Part shown: piece after piece, positions 36,343 through 46,285 of the stretch
How the letters are laid out: every line of letters begins with the position of its first letter
Numbering within the stretch: the first letter of the stretch is position 1
Assembly: GCF_900110865.1 (NCBI RefSeq)
Contig: NZ_FOFD01000003.1
Span: 682,001 to 746,000 of the forward strand
Length of the DNA: 64,000 bases
Direction of reading: 5' to 3'
From: Natrinema salaciae
GTDB taxonomy: Archaea; Halobacteriota; Halobacteria; Halobacteriales; Natrialbaceae
Position numbers and translations under genes: made by a program
Notes under the pieces: model-generated
Database searches by the model: none
Seen by the model: the letters and a program-made list of their open reading frames with translations, nothing else
What the model was told of the DNA's origin: nothing

Positions 36343-37821
36343 ATGCGCCGTTCGCTAGTGATCGCAGCCGTCTTGCTCGTCCTCGCGTTCCTGCTCGTCG
36401 GCGGGCCGTCGCTGTTGTTGTCGGTGACCACCGACCAGACCGCAACCGACGCGACGACGCGGACCCAATCCCAATCCCAATCTCAATCTCAATCGACCCC
36501 GGAACTCGTCACGCTCGAGGACTCCGAGAGCAGCTTCTGGGAGTATCTCAGTCCGAAACAGACGTTTCAGAAGCGGAGTCCGATCAACGTGATCGTTCGG
36601 GGCGACACCGAGGACGTCGAGCGGATACTGGCCGACCCCGACGCCGGCGGCGACTGGTCCGAGATCAACGAGTCCGAGGAGGAAGCGCTCCCGGACACCT
36701 ACTCGCTGACCGGCGGCAACGCCTCCGACAACGGAACGCGACCGGAGAACGAGACGATCGACGAACCGATGGCGAACAACTCGTCGCGGAACGCGACCAA
36801 CGAGACGCCGACCGAACCGGACGGTCCCCTCCCCGATCTCGACTGGGGGAACGCCGACGGCGGCACCCGCTACGCGTACGTCAACCCCGGCCCGAACGAG
36901 AGCGGGTACTGGACGACCGAGACCCGACAGCTCGAGGACGGCGACTACTACGGACAGCGCTACCACATCCGGCTCTACGAGAGCCCCAACGAGAACGACG
37001 ACTGGGTCATCATGCAGACCCACTCCGAACACTTCGACTGGTTCACGCTCCGCCACCGCGTCCACGGTTCGCAGGACGCCCAGACGAAAGTCGAGGCCGA
37101 CTTCATGAAACACCCGCGGGTCGACGTCCAGGACGACGTGCGACGCATGTACCTCGCCAACAGGAACTCCGCCGACGCCGACGGCTGGGCGACCGTCGTC
37201 GAACTCGCCGGACTGCTGGTCGTCCCCACGTTGGTCGGCGCGAGAGCCCGCAGGCGCACCGCGAGAGCGTCCAGCCAAACCGAGAGCGCGGGCGAACAGA
37301 TCGCCCAACGGGCTCCCGATGCGATCGACGACCACTTGACCGACGTCGACCGCCAGCGACTCGCCGCCGCCTACGCTCGCCTCGAGGCCGGCCACATCTT
37401 CCTCGTCTTTACCATTCTGGCGCTGTACCTCGGCGTCCGGATGAGTGGCCTCGTCCTCGAGCGACAGGCCGGATTCCTCACGCCCCACCAGATCGCCGCG
37501 CTGCTGTACCCGGTGATCGGGGTCGGGATTCCGCTCGCGACCTACCTGGTCGCACGCGGGCTCACGCGCCGACTCGACGCCGCCGTCGTCGCCGCGGGGT
37601 CGCTCGCGGTGGCGATCTGGCTCGACTACAGTCTGCTCGGTGTCAGCGCGTTGCCCGTCGACGTCGTCGCCCAGCGGATGCTCGTCGTCGTCGCGCTCGG
37701 CCTGATCGCCGGCGGCGCGGCCAAGCGGGCCGCCCGAAGCTCGAAGTTCAACGACATGTTACTGGTCGGGACGGCGATGTGGGTCCTGGTACTCGCCGGA
37801 ACCCTCCTCGGCTACCTGTGA
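36343..37821 (+). CDS. large conserved membrane protein, unknown function
   Basis: The 492-residue protein has an N-terminal hydrophobic segment (about residues 5-27) and an external domain of about 250 residues rich in Asn-Thr/Ser (N-glycosylation-like sites around NNSSRNATNETP). Five or so C-terminal helices follow (about 285-490). The Ser-Gln repeat at residues 42-50 is coded by five tandem copies of CAATCN. It resembles a haloarchaeal membrane family of unknown role. The external domain suggests a surface or assembly function. Confidence 0.6.
   Translation: MRRSLVIAAVLLVLAFLLVGGPSLLLSVTTDQTATDATTRTQSQSQSQSQSTPELVTLEDSESSFWEYLSPKQTFQKRSPINVIVRGDTEDVERILADPDAGGDWSEINESEEEALPDTYSLTGGNASDNGTRPENETIDEPMANNSSRNATNETPTEPDGPLPDLDWGNADGGTRYAYVNPGPNESGYWTTETRQLEDGDYYGQRYHIRLYESPNENDDWVIMQTHSEHFDWFTLRHRVHGSQDAQTKVEADFMKHPRVDVQDDVRRMYLANRNSADADGWATVVELAGLLVVPTLVGARARRRTARASSQTESAGEQIAQRAPDAIDDHLTDVDRQRLAAAYARLEAGHIFLVFTILALYLGVRMSGLVLERQAGFLTPHQIAALLYPVIGVGIPLATYLVARGLTRRLDAAVVAAGSLAVAIWLDYSLLGVSALPVDVVAQRMLVVVALGLIAGGAAKRAARSSKFNDMLLVGTAMWVLVLAGTLLGYL
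36466..36495 (+). repeat. tandem hexamer (CAATCN)x5 within a gene
   Basis: CAATCC, CAATCC, CAATCT, CAATCT and CAATCG follow each other and code for alternating Gln-Ser. Copy number could vary by slippage without breaking the frame. Confidence 0.75.
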
Positions 37822-37929
37822 GGCCGTCTTTCGCCGTTTCGGCATCGATCGCGCTGTGGACTCGTCCGGTAAACCGCGATCATCTTGTGCCGAGCCCTTA
37901 AGTTCTTGCGCCGTCGTTATCAAGACGAA

Positions 37930-38895
37930 ATGGCAAGCCCCACCCGTCAACGCGAACGAGATCCTGAAACGACAGAACAAACGCAGGAACCGGAGCGTGA
38001 GCGGGTGTGTGACGAGTGTGACGGGGGAACGCTCGTCAAGAGCGAGGATCAGGGCGAACTCGTCTGCGATCAGTGCGGTCTCATCGTCGAAGGGTCGAAC
38101 ATCGACCACGGCCCGGAATGGCGCGCGTTCAACCACTCCGAGCGACAGAACAAGTCCCGCGTCGGCGCGCCGACGACCCAGACGATGCACGACAAGGGCC
38201 TGACGACGTCCATCGACTGGAAGAACCAGGACGCCTACGGCCGCTCGATCTCCTCGGACAAACGCAATCAGATGCGCCGACTCCGCAAGTGGCAAGAGCG
38301 CATCCGAACCAAGGACGCCGGCGAGCGAAACCTGCAGTTCGCACTCTCGGAGACCGACCGGATGGCCTCCTCGCTGGCGATCCCGCGATCCGTCCGCGAA
38401 GTCGCCTGCGTCATCTACCGCCGCGCGCTCGACGAGGACCTCATCCGCGGGCGCTCCATCGAGGGCGTCGCGACCAGTACGCTCTACGCCGCCTGCCGCA
38501 TGGAGGGCATCCCCCGATCTCTCGAGGAAGTCGCCGCCGTCTCGCGGGTCGAGCGCAAGGAGATCGGCCGCACCTATCGCTACGTCGCGCAGGAACTCGG
38601 CCTCGAGATGGAGCCGGTCAACCCCAAGAAGTACGTCCCGCGGTTCTGCTCGGAGCTCGAACTCTCCGAGGAGGTACAGGTGAAGGCCAACGAGATCATC
38701 GACACGACGACCGAGAAGGGGCTCCTCTCGGGCAAGTCGCCGACCGGCTACGCCGCGGCCGCGATCTACGCCGCCTCGCTGCTCTGTAACGAGAAGAAGA
38801 CCCAGCGCGAAGTGTCGGACGTCGCGCAGGTGACCGAAGTGACGATCCGAAACCGGTATCAGGAGCAGATCGAAGCGATGGGCATTCACGAGTAA
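37930..38895 (+). CDS. tfb: transcription initiation factor IIB (TFB)
   Basis: The 321-residue factor recruits RNA polymerase to TBP-bound promoters. It has an N-terminal zinc ribbon (C27, C30, C46, C49), the B-reader/linker region ([16 protein letters not shown]), and two cyclin repeats (about residues 125-215 and 220-315). The last segment, [20 protein letters not shown], is the helix-turn-helix that reads the BRE. CTTAAG at 37897-37902 serves as its own TATA box, about 28 bp before the ATG. Haloarchaea carry several TFBs; which one this is cannot be told here. Confidence 0.95.
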   Translation: MASPTRQRERDPETTEQTQEPERERVCDECDGGTLVKSEDQGELVCDQCGLIVEGSNIDHGPEWRAFNHSERQNKSRVGAPTTQTMHDKGLTTSIDWKNQDAYGRSISSDKRNQMRRLRKWQERIRTKDAGERNLQFALSETDRMASSLAIPRSVREVACVIYRRALDEDLIRGRSIEGVATSTLYAACRMEGIPRSLEEVAAVSRVERKEIGRTYRYVAQELGLEMEPVNPKKYVPRFCSELELSEEVQVKANEIIDTTTEKGLLSGKSPTGYAAAAIYAASLLCNEKKTQREVSDVAQVTEVTIRNRYQEQIEAMGIHE

Positions 38896-39087
38896 GGCAG
38901 CCACCTCCTGCGGTATCGATCGTTATTCTCTCGGTTTTGGGCGCACTCGAGCGACGAGCCGTCAGCGTCCGACGACGATCAGATCGACGCCGACCTGCAG
39001 CAGGGGCTGAATGTCCCGGTCACAACGTGTGGTGCCGTGCTCTCTGACGGCAAATCACTTCCTGACGTGAGGACGTGTTAGAAGCAA

Positions 39088-40101
39088 ATGCTCTCCGACC
39101 AGTCACGCCGACGGCTTCTCTTCGGTGTCGGTAGTGTCCTATTCGGCGGCAGTGTCGCAGTGTTCGGCGATGAGACCATCATCACCAATTTGGGATCCGC
39201 TGGCGGTTCCGACCAACTCGGCGCTGACGATCTCACTGCCGGGACGATTCCGGCGAGTGCGGACACGCTCGCCGTGGTTCAGGTCGACCGTGCGGAGCCG
39301 CCAGCGGTGGTCAGCGCCGTCGCTGGATCGATCGCCGAATCCGCCCCGTTTGCGGCCGTTCCCACTCAACTTCGCGGACTGGTGTCCAGCGATTCGTCTG
39401 CGACTGTCGATCCATCGCGTATCGGGAAGCTCGCGTTCGTCGGTTCGGCCGACGGTCGCGGTGCAGTCGTCGTCTGGGCCGACTGGACGGAAGATCACTT
39501 TGCTGACCTCGTTAGCTCGAGTGACTCAAACGACCGGCGGACTCAAACGCGCCACGGCAGGCCGATGTACACTGCCGGAGACACAGCCGGGGGCGTGCTC
39601 GCAGAGACGACGTTCGTCGTCGGACATCCGTCCGTCGTCGTCGATACTATCGGGGTCTGGCATGGTGACGAGGAACCGGTCGGTGGCTCGACGCTCTCGA
39701 CGTACGACCTGACCCGACGGCAGTCTCCGTTTCGATTCACTCTCGGCGACGTTCAACTACCGTGCGACTGCGCCACAGCTGTTCGGCAGCCGCCGGTGTA
39801 CGACCACGTTACACGTCGGTACGGGTCTCTCTCGAAGGCGGGAGTGCTCCGTGTGTCACTGGCGCTGGACTCGAAGAACGCCGAAGATACCGCGGCGCTC
39901 GCGACTGCTCTCCGTCGAGACCTTGGTCTCGCGGAGGGGGTGTCTGCCCGGATCGAACTTCCGAACGAGGCCGTTTCGGGACTCTCCGTCCACGAGGGGT
40001 CCGACGCCGTGATGATCCGCTTTTCTCCAGCGGACACACCACATCCGAGCACCCTCACCGAACTCTTCGGCGGCCTCGAACACCTCGTCTCTGGACAGTG
40101 A
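39088..40101 (+). CDS. secreted protein with Tat-like signal, unknown function
   Basis: The 337-residue protein begins with a twin-arginine-like signal (SRRRLLFGVGSVLFGG, residues 6-21). The rest is soluble, with no enzyme motif I recognise; segments such as LGKLAFVGSADG-like repeats suggest a beta-rich fold. Codon use is a little less GC-rich than in its neighbours. It is monocistronic between tfb and tRNA-Gly. The 273 bp behind it (40102-40374) hold nothing I can identify. Confidence 0.6.
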   Translation: MLSDQSRRRLLFGVGSVLFGGSVAVFGDETIITNLGSAGGSDQLGADDLTAGTIPASADTLAVVQVDRAEPPAVVSAVAGSIAESAPFAAVPTQLRGLVSSDSSATVDPSRIGKLAFVGSADGRGAVVVWADWTEDHFADLVSSSDSNDRRTQTRHGRPMYTAGDTAGGVLAETTFVVGHPSVVVDTIGVWHGDEEPVGGSTLSTYDLTRRQSPFRFTLGDVQLPCDCATAVRQPPVYDHVTRRYGSLSKAGVLRVSLALDSKNAEDTAALATALRRDLGLAEGVSARIELPNEAVSGLSVHEGSDAVMIRFSPADTPHPSTLTELFGGLEHLVSGQ

Positions 40102-40374
40102 CTACGGCGGACTTCCACCAGGGCTGGCAACAATTTCAATCACACGATAGACACTCGTGCGGAATTTAGCACGAGTACGCTGTGGCTCACCGCCACCGCC
40201 CCGCGTCGTCACCGTCGGATACTGGCCCGTCTCGATTACGTGGGTGGACGGACGAGCAGGCGCAGGCTTCACACAGTCGAGCCGGCCGATCGCTCTCCTC
40301 GAGTCAGTGCAGTCTGATAGCCGAACCATCACTCGATACTGTACCCAAAAAGCTCGCCGAGCAACTCGTGCCCA

Positions 40375-40445
40375 TGCGCCGGCCGGGAATTGAACCCGGG
40401 CCGCGAGCTTGGGAAGCTCGAGTCCTACCACTGGACCACCGGCGC
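40375..40445 (-). tRNA. tRNA-Gly(CCC)
   Basis: The minus-strand 71-nt cloverleaf has an acceptor of GCGCCGG with CCGGCGC plus A. The anticodon stem is CGAGC/GCTCG with loop TTCCCAA (anticodon CCC), and the T-arm carries GGGTTCAATTCCC. CCA is not encoded. No intron or integrated element is seen. Confidence 0.93.
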
Positions 40446-40650
40446 TCGTACTGACCTATTCGACGACTACACTTCAACGTAGCGCTCTCGAGCGGTTCCC
40501 GCTCGTCCCCGGACTTCCCGTTGTCGTGTTCACGACGCCGAGTCCGCTGCTACCGCCACCTCGAGCCGCGAGTGGCTGACGAACGAGACGTTCGGTCACT
40601 TTTTTCCGGAGAGGGGAGGCTATTTGCCCACGCCGGCCGTACTAGCCCCC

Positions 40651-41445
40651 ATGATCGACCTTCGATTTTCGGAGGCGGAGCTCGAGCAGCGGCGCGAACA
40701 CATCACCGGCTTCATTCGGGAGCGGGTCGACGAGGCGGGGGCCGACGGCGTCGTCCTCGGGTTGTCGGGCGGGATCGACAGCACGCTAGTCGGCTATCTC
40801 TCCGTCGAGGCGCTCGGGGCCGAGAACGTCCACGGCCTCGTCCTGCCGGCGACCGTCAGCAGCGAGGGGAACATGAGCGACGCCGAGCGGGTCGCACAGG
40901 ACCTCGAAATCACGTACGACGTACTCGAGATCGAGCCGATCGTCGACTCGGTGCTATCGGCCTATCCCGAGGCCGAGGGCGACCACGAGGCGGTCGGGAA
41001 CGCGCGCGCTCGCGTCCGAGCGGTCCTGAACTACCTCGTGGCCAACCACGAGCGTCGGCTGGTCGTCGGGACCGGGAACCGCAGCGAGGCCGCCGTCGGC
41101 TACTTCACCAAGTACGGCGACGGGGCCGTCGACTGCCACCCGATCGGGAACCTCTACAAGGGACAGGTCCGGCAGCTCGCCCGTCACGTCGGCGTCCCCG
41201 AGGAACTCGCCGCGAAGACCGCGACAGCGGAGCTGTGGGCCGACCAGACCGACGAGGACGAACTGGGAATCAGCTACGATACCCTCGACTCGATCCTCGC
41301 GACTCACATCGACGGCCCGCTCTCGGTCGCCGCGACCGCCCGGTTGCTCGAGGTCGACGAAGAAACGGTCGAACGGGTCCGCGAGATGTACGAGCGCAGC
41401 GAACACAAACGAAACGTCCCGCCGGCACCGGACCCGCTGCCGTGA
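40651..41445 (+). CDS. nadE: NH3-dependent NAD+ synthetase NadE
   Basis: The 264-residue enzyme amidates nicotinic acid adenine dinucleotide to NAD with ammonia. It has the PP-loop LGLSGGIDSTL (SGGIDS 39-44), the conserved GTGNRSEAAVGYFTKYGDGA and the C-terminal KRNVPPAP. The ATG at 40651 is preferred over a frame extension from 40624. It belongs to the single-domain, ammonia-using class, as no glutaminase domain is present. Confidence 0.93.
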   Translation: MIDLRFSEAELEQRREHITGFIRERVDEAGADGVVLGLSGGIDSTLVGYLSVEALGAENVHGLVLPATVSSEGNMSDAERVAQDLEITYDVLEIEPIVDSVLSAYPEAEGDHEAVGNARARVRAVLNYLVANHERRLVVGTGNRSEAAVGYFTKYGDGAVDCHPIGNLYKGQVRQLARHVGVPEELAAKTATAELWADQTDEDELGISYDTLDSILATHIDGPLSVAATARLLEVDEETVERVREMYERSEHKRNVPPAPDPLP

Positions 41446-41587
41446 GCCGTGGCCGGTTCCGCGCGGTAGTTGGCGGCCGCTGAACTCGCGTCGATCCGGT
41501 CGCCCGTTCGGCCGCGCCGCCGACGCGGGGCGTGGAGTGCGGGATGCGGGCGGCGAGCGGCCGCGTTCTCGAGCCGGCCGGACCGAG

Positions 41588-41596
41588 ATATTTTAT
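41588..41596 (+). promoter_or_regulatory. TATA box of the multi-PAS kinase gene
   Basis: ATATTTTAT-type sequence about 30 bp before the ATG at 41623. It supports that start over the longer open frame beginning at 41470. Confidence 0.5.
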
Positions 41597-41622
41597 TATC
41601 CGAGTCTGTGTATCTGTGTAGA

Positions 41623-44600
41623 ATGGGTGCGTCTTCGCCTCCCGACGCGAACCTCCTCGCGCGTCTCGAGCGCCAGGAGATCGTCACCGACCTCAGCCAG
41701 CGAGCGTTGGAAACGGACGATCTCGACCAGTTTCGACGTGACGCGGCGGCCGCAGTCACCGAGACGCTAGCGACTGACTACTGTGTGCTTCTCGAGTCGC
41801 TGCCGGACGGAGAGAACGCGGTTCTCCGGCAGTGTGTCGGCTGGGAACGGGACGGCGAGCGGACGACGATCGAGATCCACCCGGATTCGCAGACGGGACG
41901 GACGCTTCGGACGGCGGAGCCGGTCGTCGTCGACGATCTGGACACCGACGAGGGGTTCGCCGCTCCCGAATTTCTCCCCGATCGCGACGTCAGAAGCAGT
42001 CTCAGCGTCCGCGTTGGTCCGGCCGACGATCCGTGGGGCGTGCTCGGAGTGTACGCCGCGGAGCGGCGGGCGTTCTCCGATGTGGATGGCGACTTTCTCC
42101 GGCGCGTCGTGACCGTCCTCGAGTCGGCCATCGAGAACGAACGGGACAGAACGCGCCGGGAGCGTCGCTTCGACGCGATCTTCGAGGACCCGAACGTCCT
42201 CGTCGGGCTGCTCGAGCCGGACGGGACGGTCGTCGACGTCAACGAGACGGCGATGGAGTACGTCGACGCCGATCGCGAGGCGGTGACTGGCGAGCCGTTC
42301 TGGGCGCTCCCCTGGATGGGGACAGACGACGGGATCCGGTCCGTGGGAAGGCAGTGGATCGAACGAGCCGCAACCGGTGAGAACGTCGACTTCGAGGTGG
42401 GCCTCGGCCGATCGGGCGACGAGCGGGCGGCGTTCGAGGGCGTCTGCAGACCCGTGACGAACGACGAGGGAGCCGTCGTCTCCGTCGTCGTCTCGGCCCG
42501 CGACGGCACCGTGCCCACGGACCACGAGCCCGAGCTCGCGACGCTCATGGACAACGTTCCGGGAATGGTCTATCGCTGTCGGAACGAGCGCGGGTGGCCC
42601 ATGGAGTTCGTCAGCGATGCCTGCGACGCGCTGACCGGGTACGATCCCGACACGCTCGAGAGCGGCGATATCGAGTGGGGGAGCGACGTGATGGTCCAGG
42701 CGGATCGCGAGATGGTGTGGGAGACGGTCCAGCGCGAAACGAGGGCGGAAGCGACGTTCTCGGAGACCTATCGCATCGAGACCGCCGACGGCGAAATCCG
42801 GTGGGTCAGAGATTACGGCCGCGGCGTCTTCGACGACGACGGCGACCTCGTCGCCGTCGAGGGCATCATCGCCGACATCACCGAGCGCAAGCGGCTCGAA
42901 TCCGACCTCGAGCAGTACAGGGAGTACACGGACGCGATTCTCGACACCATCGACGACGTCTTCTACGTCGCTGACCGGGAGGGATCGCTCCAGCGATGGA
43001 ATCAGCGTCTGGTCGAGGTCAGCGGGTATACGGACGCGGAGATCGCGTCGATGGAACCGCTGGCCCTCTTCGACGGCGACGACGAACGAGCGGTCAGCGA
43101 CGCGATTCGCGAGGGGTTCGAGACGGGGACTGCCACCGTCGAACTTGCGCTGCGAACGAAAGACGGGACCGCCGTCCCCTTCGAGTTCACCGCCTCCAGA
43201 CTCGAGGATCCCCGAGGAAACACGGTACTGGCAGGCATCGGCCGCGACATCACCGACCGTCTCGAGCGCGAGCGCCGACTCGAGGAGTCCGAGCGCCGGT
43301 ACCGGACGCTGGCCCAGCGCTTCCCGAACGGTGCCGTCGGCGTGTTCGACCGCGACCTGACGTACACGCTCGCCGAAGGCGCGGAACTCGGCGAGACGCT
43401 CCCGTCGGCCGATCGACTCGAGGAGGATCGAATGCCGGATATTTTCCCCGACCACACGGCCGACGACCTCGAGCCGCTGTTCCGGGCGGCCGTCGAGGAC
43501 GGCGAAACCGACAGCGTCGAGACGGCGTTCGACGGCCGGATCTGGCGCGTGTGGGCGACGCCGCTCCGCGACGAGGACGGCGAGATATTCGCCGGGCTGA
43601 GCTTCGCCCAGGACGTGACCGAGCGGGTCGAGCGAAAGAAGCACCTCGAGCGCTACGAGACCATCGTCGAGGTGGTCAACGACGGCGTCTACGTCGTCAG
43701 CGAGGACGGACGGTTCACGATGGTCAACGAGACCTACGCCTCGATGCTCGGCGCCGCGCCGTCGGACCTCGTCGGGACCGATGCCGGCGCGGTCGTCGAC
43801 GACGCGGTGCTCGAGCGCATCGCGGAACTCGAGGCCGCCACGGCGGCGGGACCGATCGAGTGGCCGACGATAGAGGCCGACCTGCAGACGGCCGGTGGCG
43901 AGACGCTCCCGGTCGAGGCGACCTTCGAGATATTGCCCACGGACGACAGCGCGTGGCATCGGGTCGGCGTCGTTCGGGATATCAGCGAGCGCAAGGACCG
44001 CGAGCGCCGACTCGAGGAGTCCGAGCGCCGGTACCGAACGCTCGTCGAGAACTTCCCCGAGGGTGCCGTGGGGCTGTTCGACGAGACCCTGGCGTACACG
44101 GCCGTCGGCGGCCAACTCTACGACGAGGTCGGTATCGCCACGGACGACCGCGTCGGGAACAGCGTGTCCGATATCTACCCGGAGAGCGTCCTCGACGAGA
44201 TCGAGCCGTACTTCGACGCGGCCCTCGAGGGCGAGACGAACGCCTTCGAGATCGAATTTTACGGGCGTCACCTGTACGCCCATACCCTGCCGGTCAGGAA
44301 CGCCGACGACGAGATCTTCGCCGGCATGGTCGTCGTTCAGGACGTCACGGAGCGCCGGGAGTACCAGCGCAAGCTCGAGGCGTCCAACGAGCGACTCGAG
44401 CAGTTCGCGTACGCCGCCTCCCACGACCTGCAAGAGCCCCTGCGGATGGTCACCAGCTACCTCCAACTGCTCGAGCAGCGGTACGGCGACGCCTTCGACG
44501 AGGACGGCGAGGAGTTCCTCGCGTACGCCGTCGACGGCGCGGAACGCATGCGCGAGATGATCGACGGCCTCCTCGAGTACTCGCGGATCGAAACCCGGGG

Positions 44601-45054
44601 CGACCCGTTCGAACCCGTGGATCTGGACGCCGTTCTCGAGGACGTCCTCGCGGACCTGCGGCTCCGTATCGAGGAGACCGACGCCGATATCACGACGGCG
44701 GAACTCCCCCGCGTGGCGGGCGACCCCAGCCAGTTGCGGCAGGTCCTCCAGAACCTCCTCAGTAACGCGATCACCTACAGCGGCGACGATCCGCCGCGGA
44801 TTCGCGTCGGTGCCGAGCGGCGAAACGGCGAGTGGGTGCTCTCGGTCACGGACGAGGGAATCGGCATCGATCCGGAGGACCAGGATCGGGTGTTCACGGT
44901 CTTCGACCGCCTCCACAGCCGCGAGGAGTACGCGGGAACGGGCATCGGCCTCGCGCTCTGTGAGCGGATCGTGGAACGCCACGGCGGCGAGATCTGGGTC
45001 GACTCCGAACCCGGCGAAGGCGCGACGTTCTCGTTTACGCTTCCCGCCCGATGA
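41623..45054 (+). CDS. multi-PAS/GAF sensor histidine kinase
   Basis: The 1143-residue cytoplasmic kinase has no transmembrane segment. An N-terminal GAF domain (about residues 15-170) is followed by six PAS-type domains (to about 915), most ending in a DITER or DVTER-type linker. Then come HisKA (His934 in AASHDLQEP) and HATPase (QVLQNLLSNAITYSG, DEGIGI, GTGIGLALCERIVERHGG). No receiver domain is attached. The ligand is unknown, and such kinases often sense redox, light or small molecules. It is closely related to the kinases at 57774 and 61288. Confidence 0.92.
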   Translation: MGASSPPDANLLARLERQEIVTDLSQRALETDDLDQFRRDAAAAVTETLATDYCVLLESLPDGENAVLRQCVGWERDGERTTIEIHPDSQTGRTLRTAEPVVVDDLDTDEGFAAPEFLPDRDVRSSLSVRVGPADDPWGVLGVYAAERRAFSDVDGDFLRRVVTVLESAIENERDRTRRERRFDAIFEDPNVLVGLLEPDGTVVDVNETAMEYVDADREAVTGEPFWALPWMGTDDGIRSVGRQWIERAATGENVDFEVGLGRSGDERAAFEGVCRPVTNDEGAVVSVVVSARDGTVPTDHEPELATLMDNVPGMVYRCRNERGWPMEFVSDACDALTGYDPDTLESGDIEWGSDVMVQADREMVWETVQRETRAEATFSETYRIETADGEIRWVRDYGRGVFDDDGDLVAVEGIIADITERKRLESDLEQYREYTDAILDTIDDVFYVADREGSLQRWNQRLVEVSGYTDAEIASMEPLALFDGDDERAVSDAIREGFETGTATVELALRTKDGTAVPFEFTASRLEDPRGNTVLAGIGRDITDRLERERRLEESERRYRTLAQRFPNGAVGVFDRDLTYTLAEGAELGETLPSADRLEEDRMPDIFPDHTADDLEPLFRAAVEDGETDSVETAFDGRIWRVWATPLRDEDGEIFAGLSFAQDVTERVERKKHLERYETIVEVVNDGVYVVSEDGRFTMVNETYASMLGAAPSDLVGTDAGAVVDDAVLERIAELEAATAAGPIEWPTIEADLQTAGGETLPVEATFEILPTDDSAWHRVGVVRDISERKDRERRLEESERRYRTLVENFPEGAVGLFDETLAYTAVGGQLYDEVGIATDDRVGNSVSDIYPESVLDEIEPYFDAALEGETNAFEIEFYGRHLYAHTLPVRNADDEIFAGMVVVQDVTERREYQRKLEASNERLEQFAYAASHDLQEPLRMVTSYLQLLEQRYGDAFDEDGEEFLAYAVDGAERMREMIDGLLEYSRIETRGDPFEPVDLDAVLEDVLADLRLRIEETDADITTAELPRVAGDPSQLRQVLQNLLSNAITYSGDDPPRIRVGAERRNGEWVLSVTDEGIGIDPEDQDRVFTVFDRLHSREEYAGTGIGLALCERIVERHGGEIWVDSEPGEGATFSFTLPAR

Positions 45055-45066
45055 CCTCGCCCCGGC

Positions 45067-45500
45067 TCACCCCTCGCGCCACTCGTCCTCGAGGAGTCCG
45101 TACCAGTGGACGTCCCGATGCTCCCGTCGATGTATTCGGCGTCACGATGAACGCCCTCTCGACTGAATCCCAGCGACTCGAGGAGTCGCTTCGACGGCTC
45201 GTTGCGCTCGAATACGCGGGCGGAAGTCCGGTAGCGCCCGAGCTGGTCGGAGGCGTACCGGACGACGCGCGCCGCCGCTTCGGAGCCGTAGCCCCGTTCG
45301 TGATGCTCGGGTGCGATCCAGTACCCGATCTCGGCCGTCCGTGCCTCCCAGTCGAACTCGAAGAGGCCGATCGTCCCGACGGGCGTCGAATCGGTGACGA
45401 TCAGGAGGTCGACGCTGTCGTCCACACGGACCTGCTTCTCGAAGAACTCGCGCTCTTGCTCGCCGGTGACGGGTCTGGAGCGCCCGATCGTTCGTCGCCC
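45067..45500 (-). pseudogene. broken GNAT (RimJ/RimL-type) acetyltransferase
   Basis: The middle of the protein is intact (IGRSRPVTGEQEREFFEKQV, then VGTIGLFEFDWEARTAEIGY and the acetyl-CoA loop HERGYGSEAA). After AEYIDG the frame must shift to reach EHRDVHWYGLLEDEWREG and the stop at 45067. One base is missing in the CCC run at 45123-45125. The usual first 30-35 residues are also absent, because the enoyl-CoA hydratase gene occupies that position. Without the shift the frame would run on antisense into the kinase gene. One lesion could be a sequencing error; two point to decay. Confidence 0.65.
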
Positions 45501-45520
45501 CCGTCGTCCGAGCGACGGTC

Positions 45521-46225
45521 CTACTCGAGCAGCGCGTCGACGTCGGTGGCGTGGGCGGCGACGAGATCGGCGAAGGCCGCAGCCTCGCGGCGCTCCTGCG
45601 TCGCTCGCTCGCCGTCGTCCCGGATCCGGCGTTTCAGGGCGGCCAGCGCGTCGGCCGCGTTATCGGCGATCGCCACGGCGACGGTCCGCGGGTCGTCCTC
45701 GATACGCGACACGAGCCCCATCCGCAGCGCCTCCTCGGCGTCGATCGGTCGCCCCGAGAGCGCGAACTCGAGGGCGTCGCCCTCGCCAACCACGCGCGGC
45801 AGCCGGACGGTGCCGCCCCAGGCACCGAACAGGCCGAAGCTAACCCCCGGCTCGCCGTAGGTCGAGTCCGGCGTCCCGACCCGCACGTCGCAGGCCAGCG
45901 CCAGCTCGAGGCCGCCGCCGCGCGCGGGGCCGTCGATGCCCGCCACGACGACCGCGGGCGAGTCCTCGATCGTTCGAGCCACGCGCTGGCCCAGCCGTGC
46001 GAACTCGGCCGCGCGGTCGCGGTTCCCCTCGAGGGCCGCGACCTCGTTGAGATCCGCTCCGGCGGAGAACGCCGGCCCGCGTCCGCGGAGATAGATCACC
46101 GGCTCGTCGGCGTCCTCGATCGCCGCCTCGAGCGTCTCGAGGCCGTCGACGGTGAGCGCGTTGCGCGCCTCGGGCCGGTCGATCGTTACGGTGCGTATCG
46201 GGCCGTTCACGTCAACATCGATCAT
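45521..46225 (-). CDS. enoyl-CoA hydratase/isomerase family protein
   Basis: The 234-residue crotonase-fold protein has the first oxyanion segment AFSAGADLNEVAAL and the second GIDGPARGGGLELALACDVRV. A glutamate lies in STYGEPGVSFGLFGAWGGT. It probably acts in fatty-acid or aromatic acyl-CoA beta-oxidation. It is a little short (usual 255-265) because the C-terminal helix is trimmed. The stop is next to the remains of the acetyltransferase gene on the same strand. Confidence 0.88.
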   Translation of the reverse strand: MIDVDVNGPIRTVTIDRPEARNALTVDGLETLEAAIEDADEPVIYLRGRGPAFSAGADLNEVAALEGNRDRAAEFARLGQRVARTIEDSPAVVVAGIDGPARGGGLELALACDVRVGTPDSTYGEPGVSFGLFGAWGGTVRLPRVVGEGDALEFALSGRPIDAEEALRMGLVSRIEDDPRTVAVAIADNAADALAALKRRIRDDGERATQERREAAAFADLVAAHATDVDALLE

Positions 46226-46285
46226 AGCCGCAGTCGATCGGGCGTTTCCAAAGGTCTTTGCCTCCCCCGTCGTAACCCCCCGCTA

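Noticed and set aside
41767-44982. 1071-codon open frame antisense to the multi-PAS kinase
   Set aside because: Same mirror effect; the plus strand carries all kinase motifs.
44775-45425. 216-codon acetyltransferase frame running into the kinase gene
   Set aside because: Only its first half is acetyltransferase; the remainder is antisense kinase sequence reached through a frameshift.
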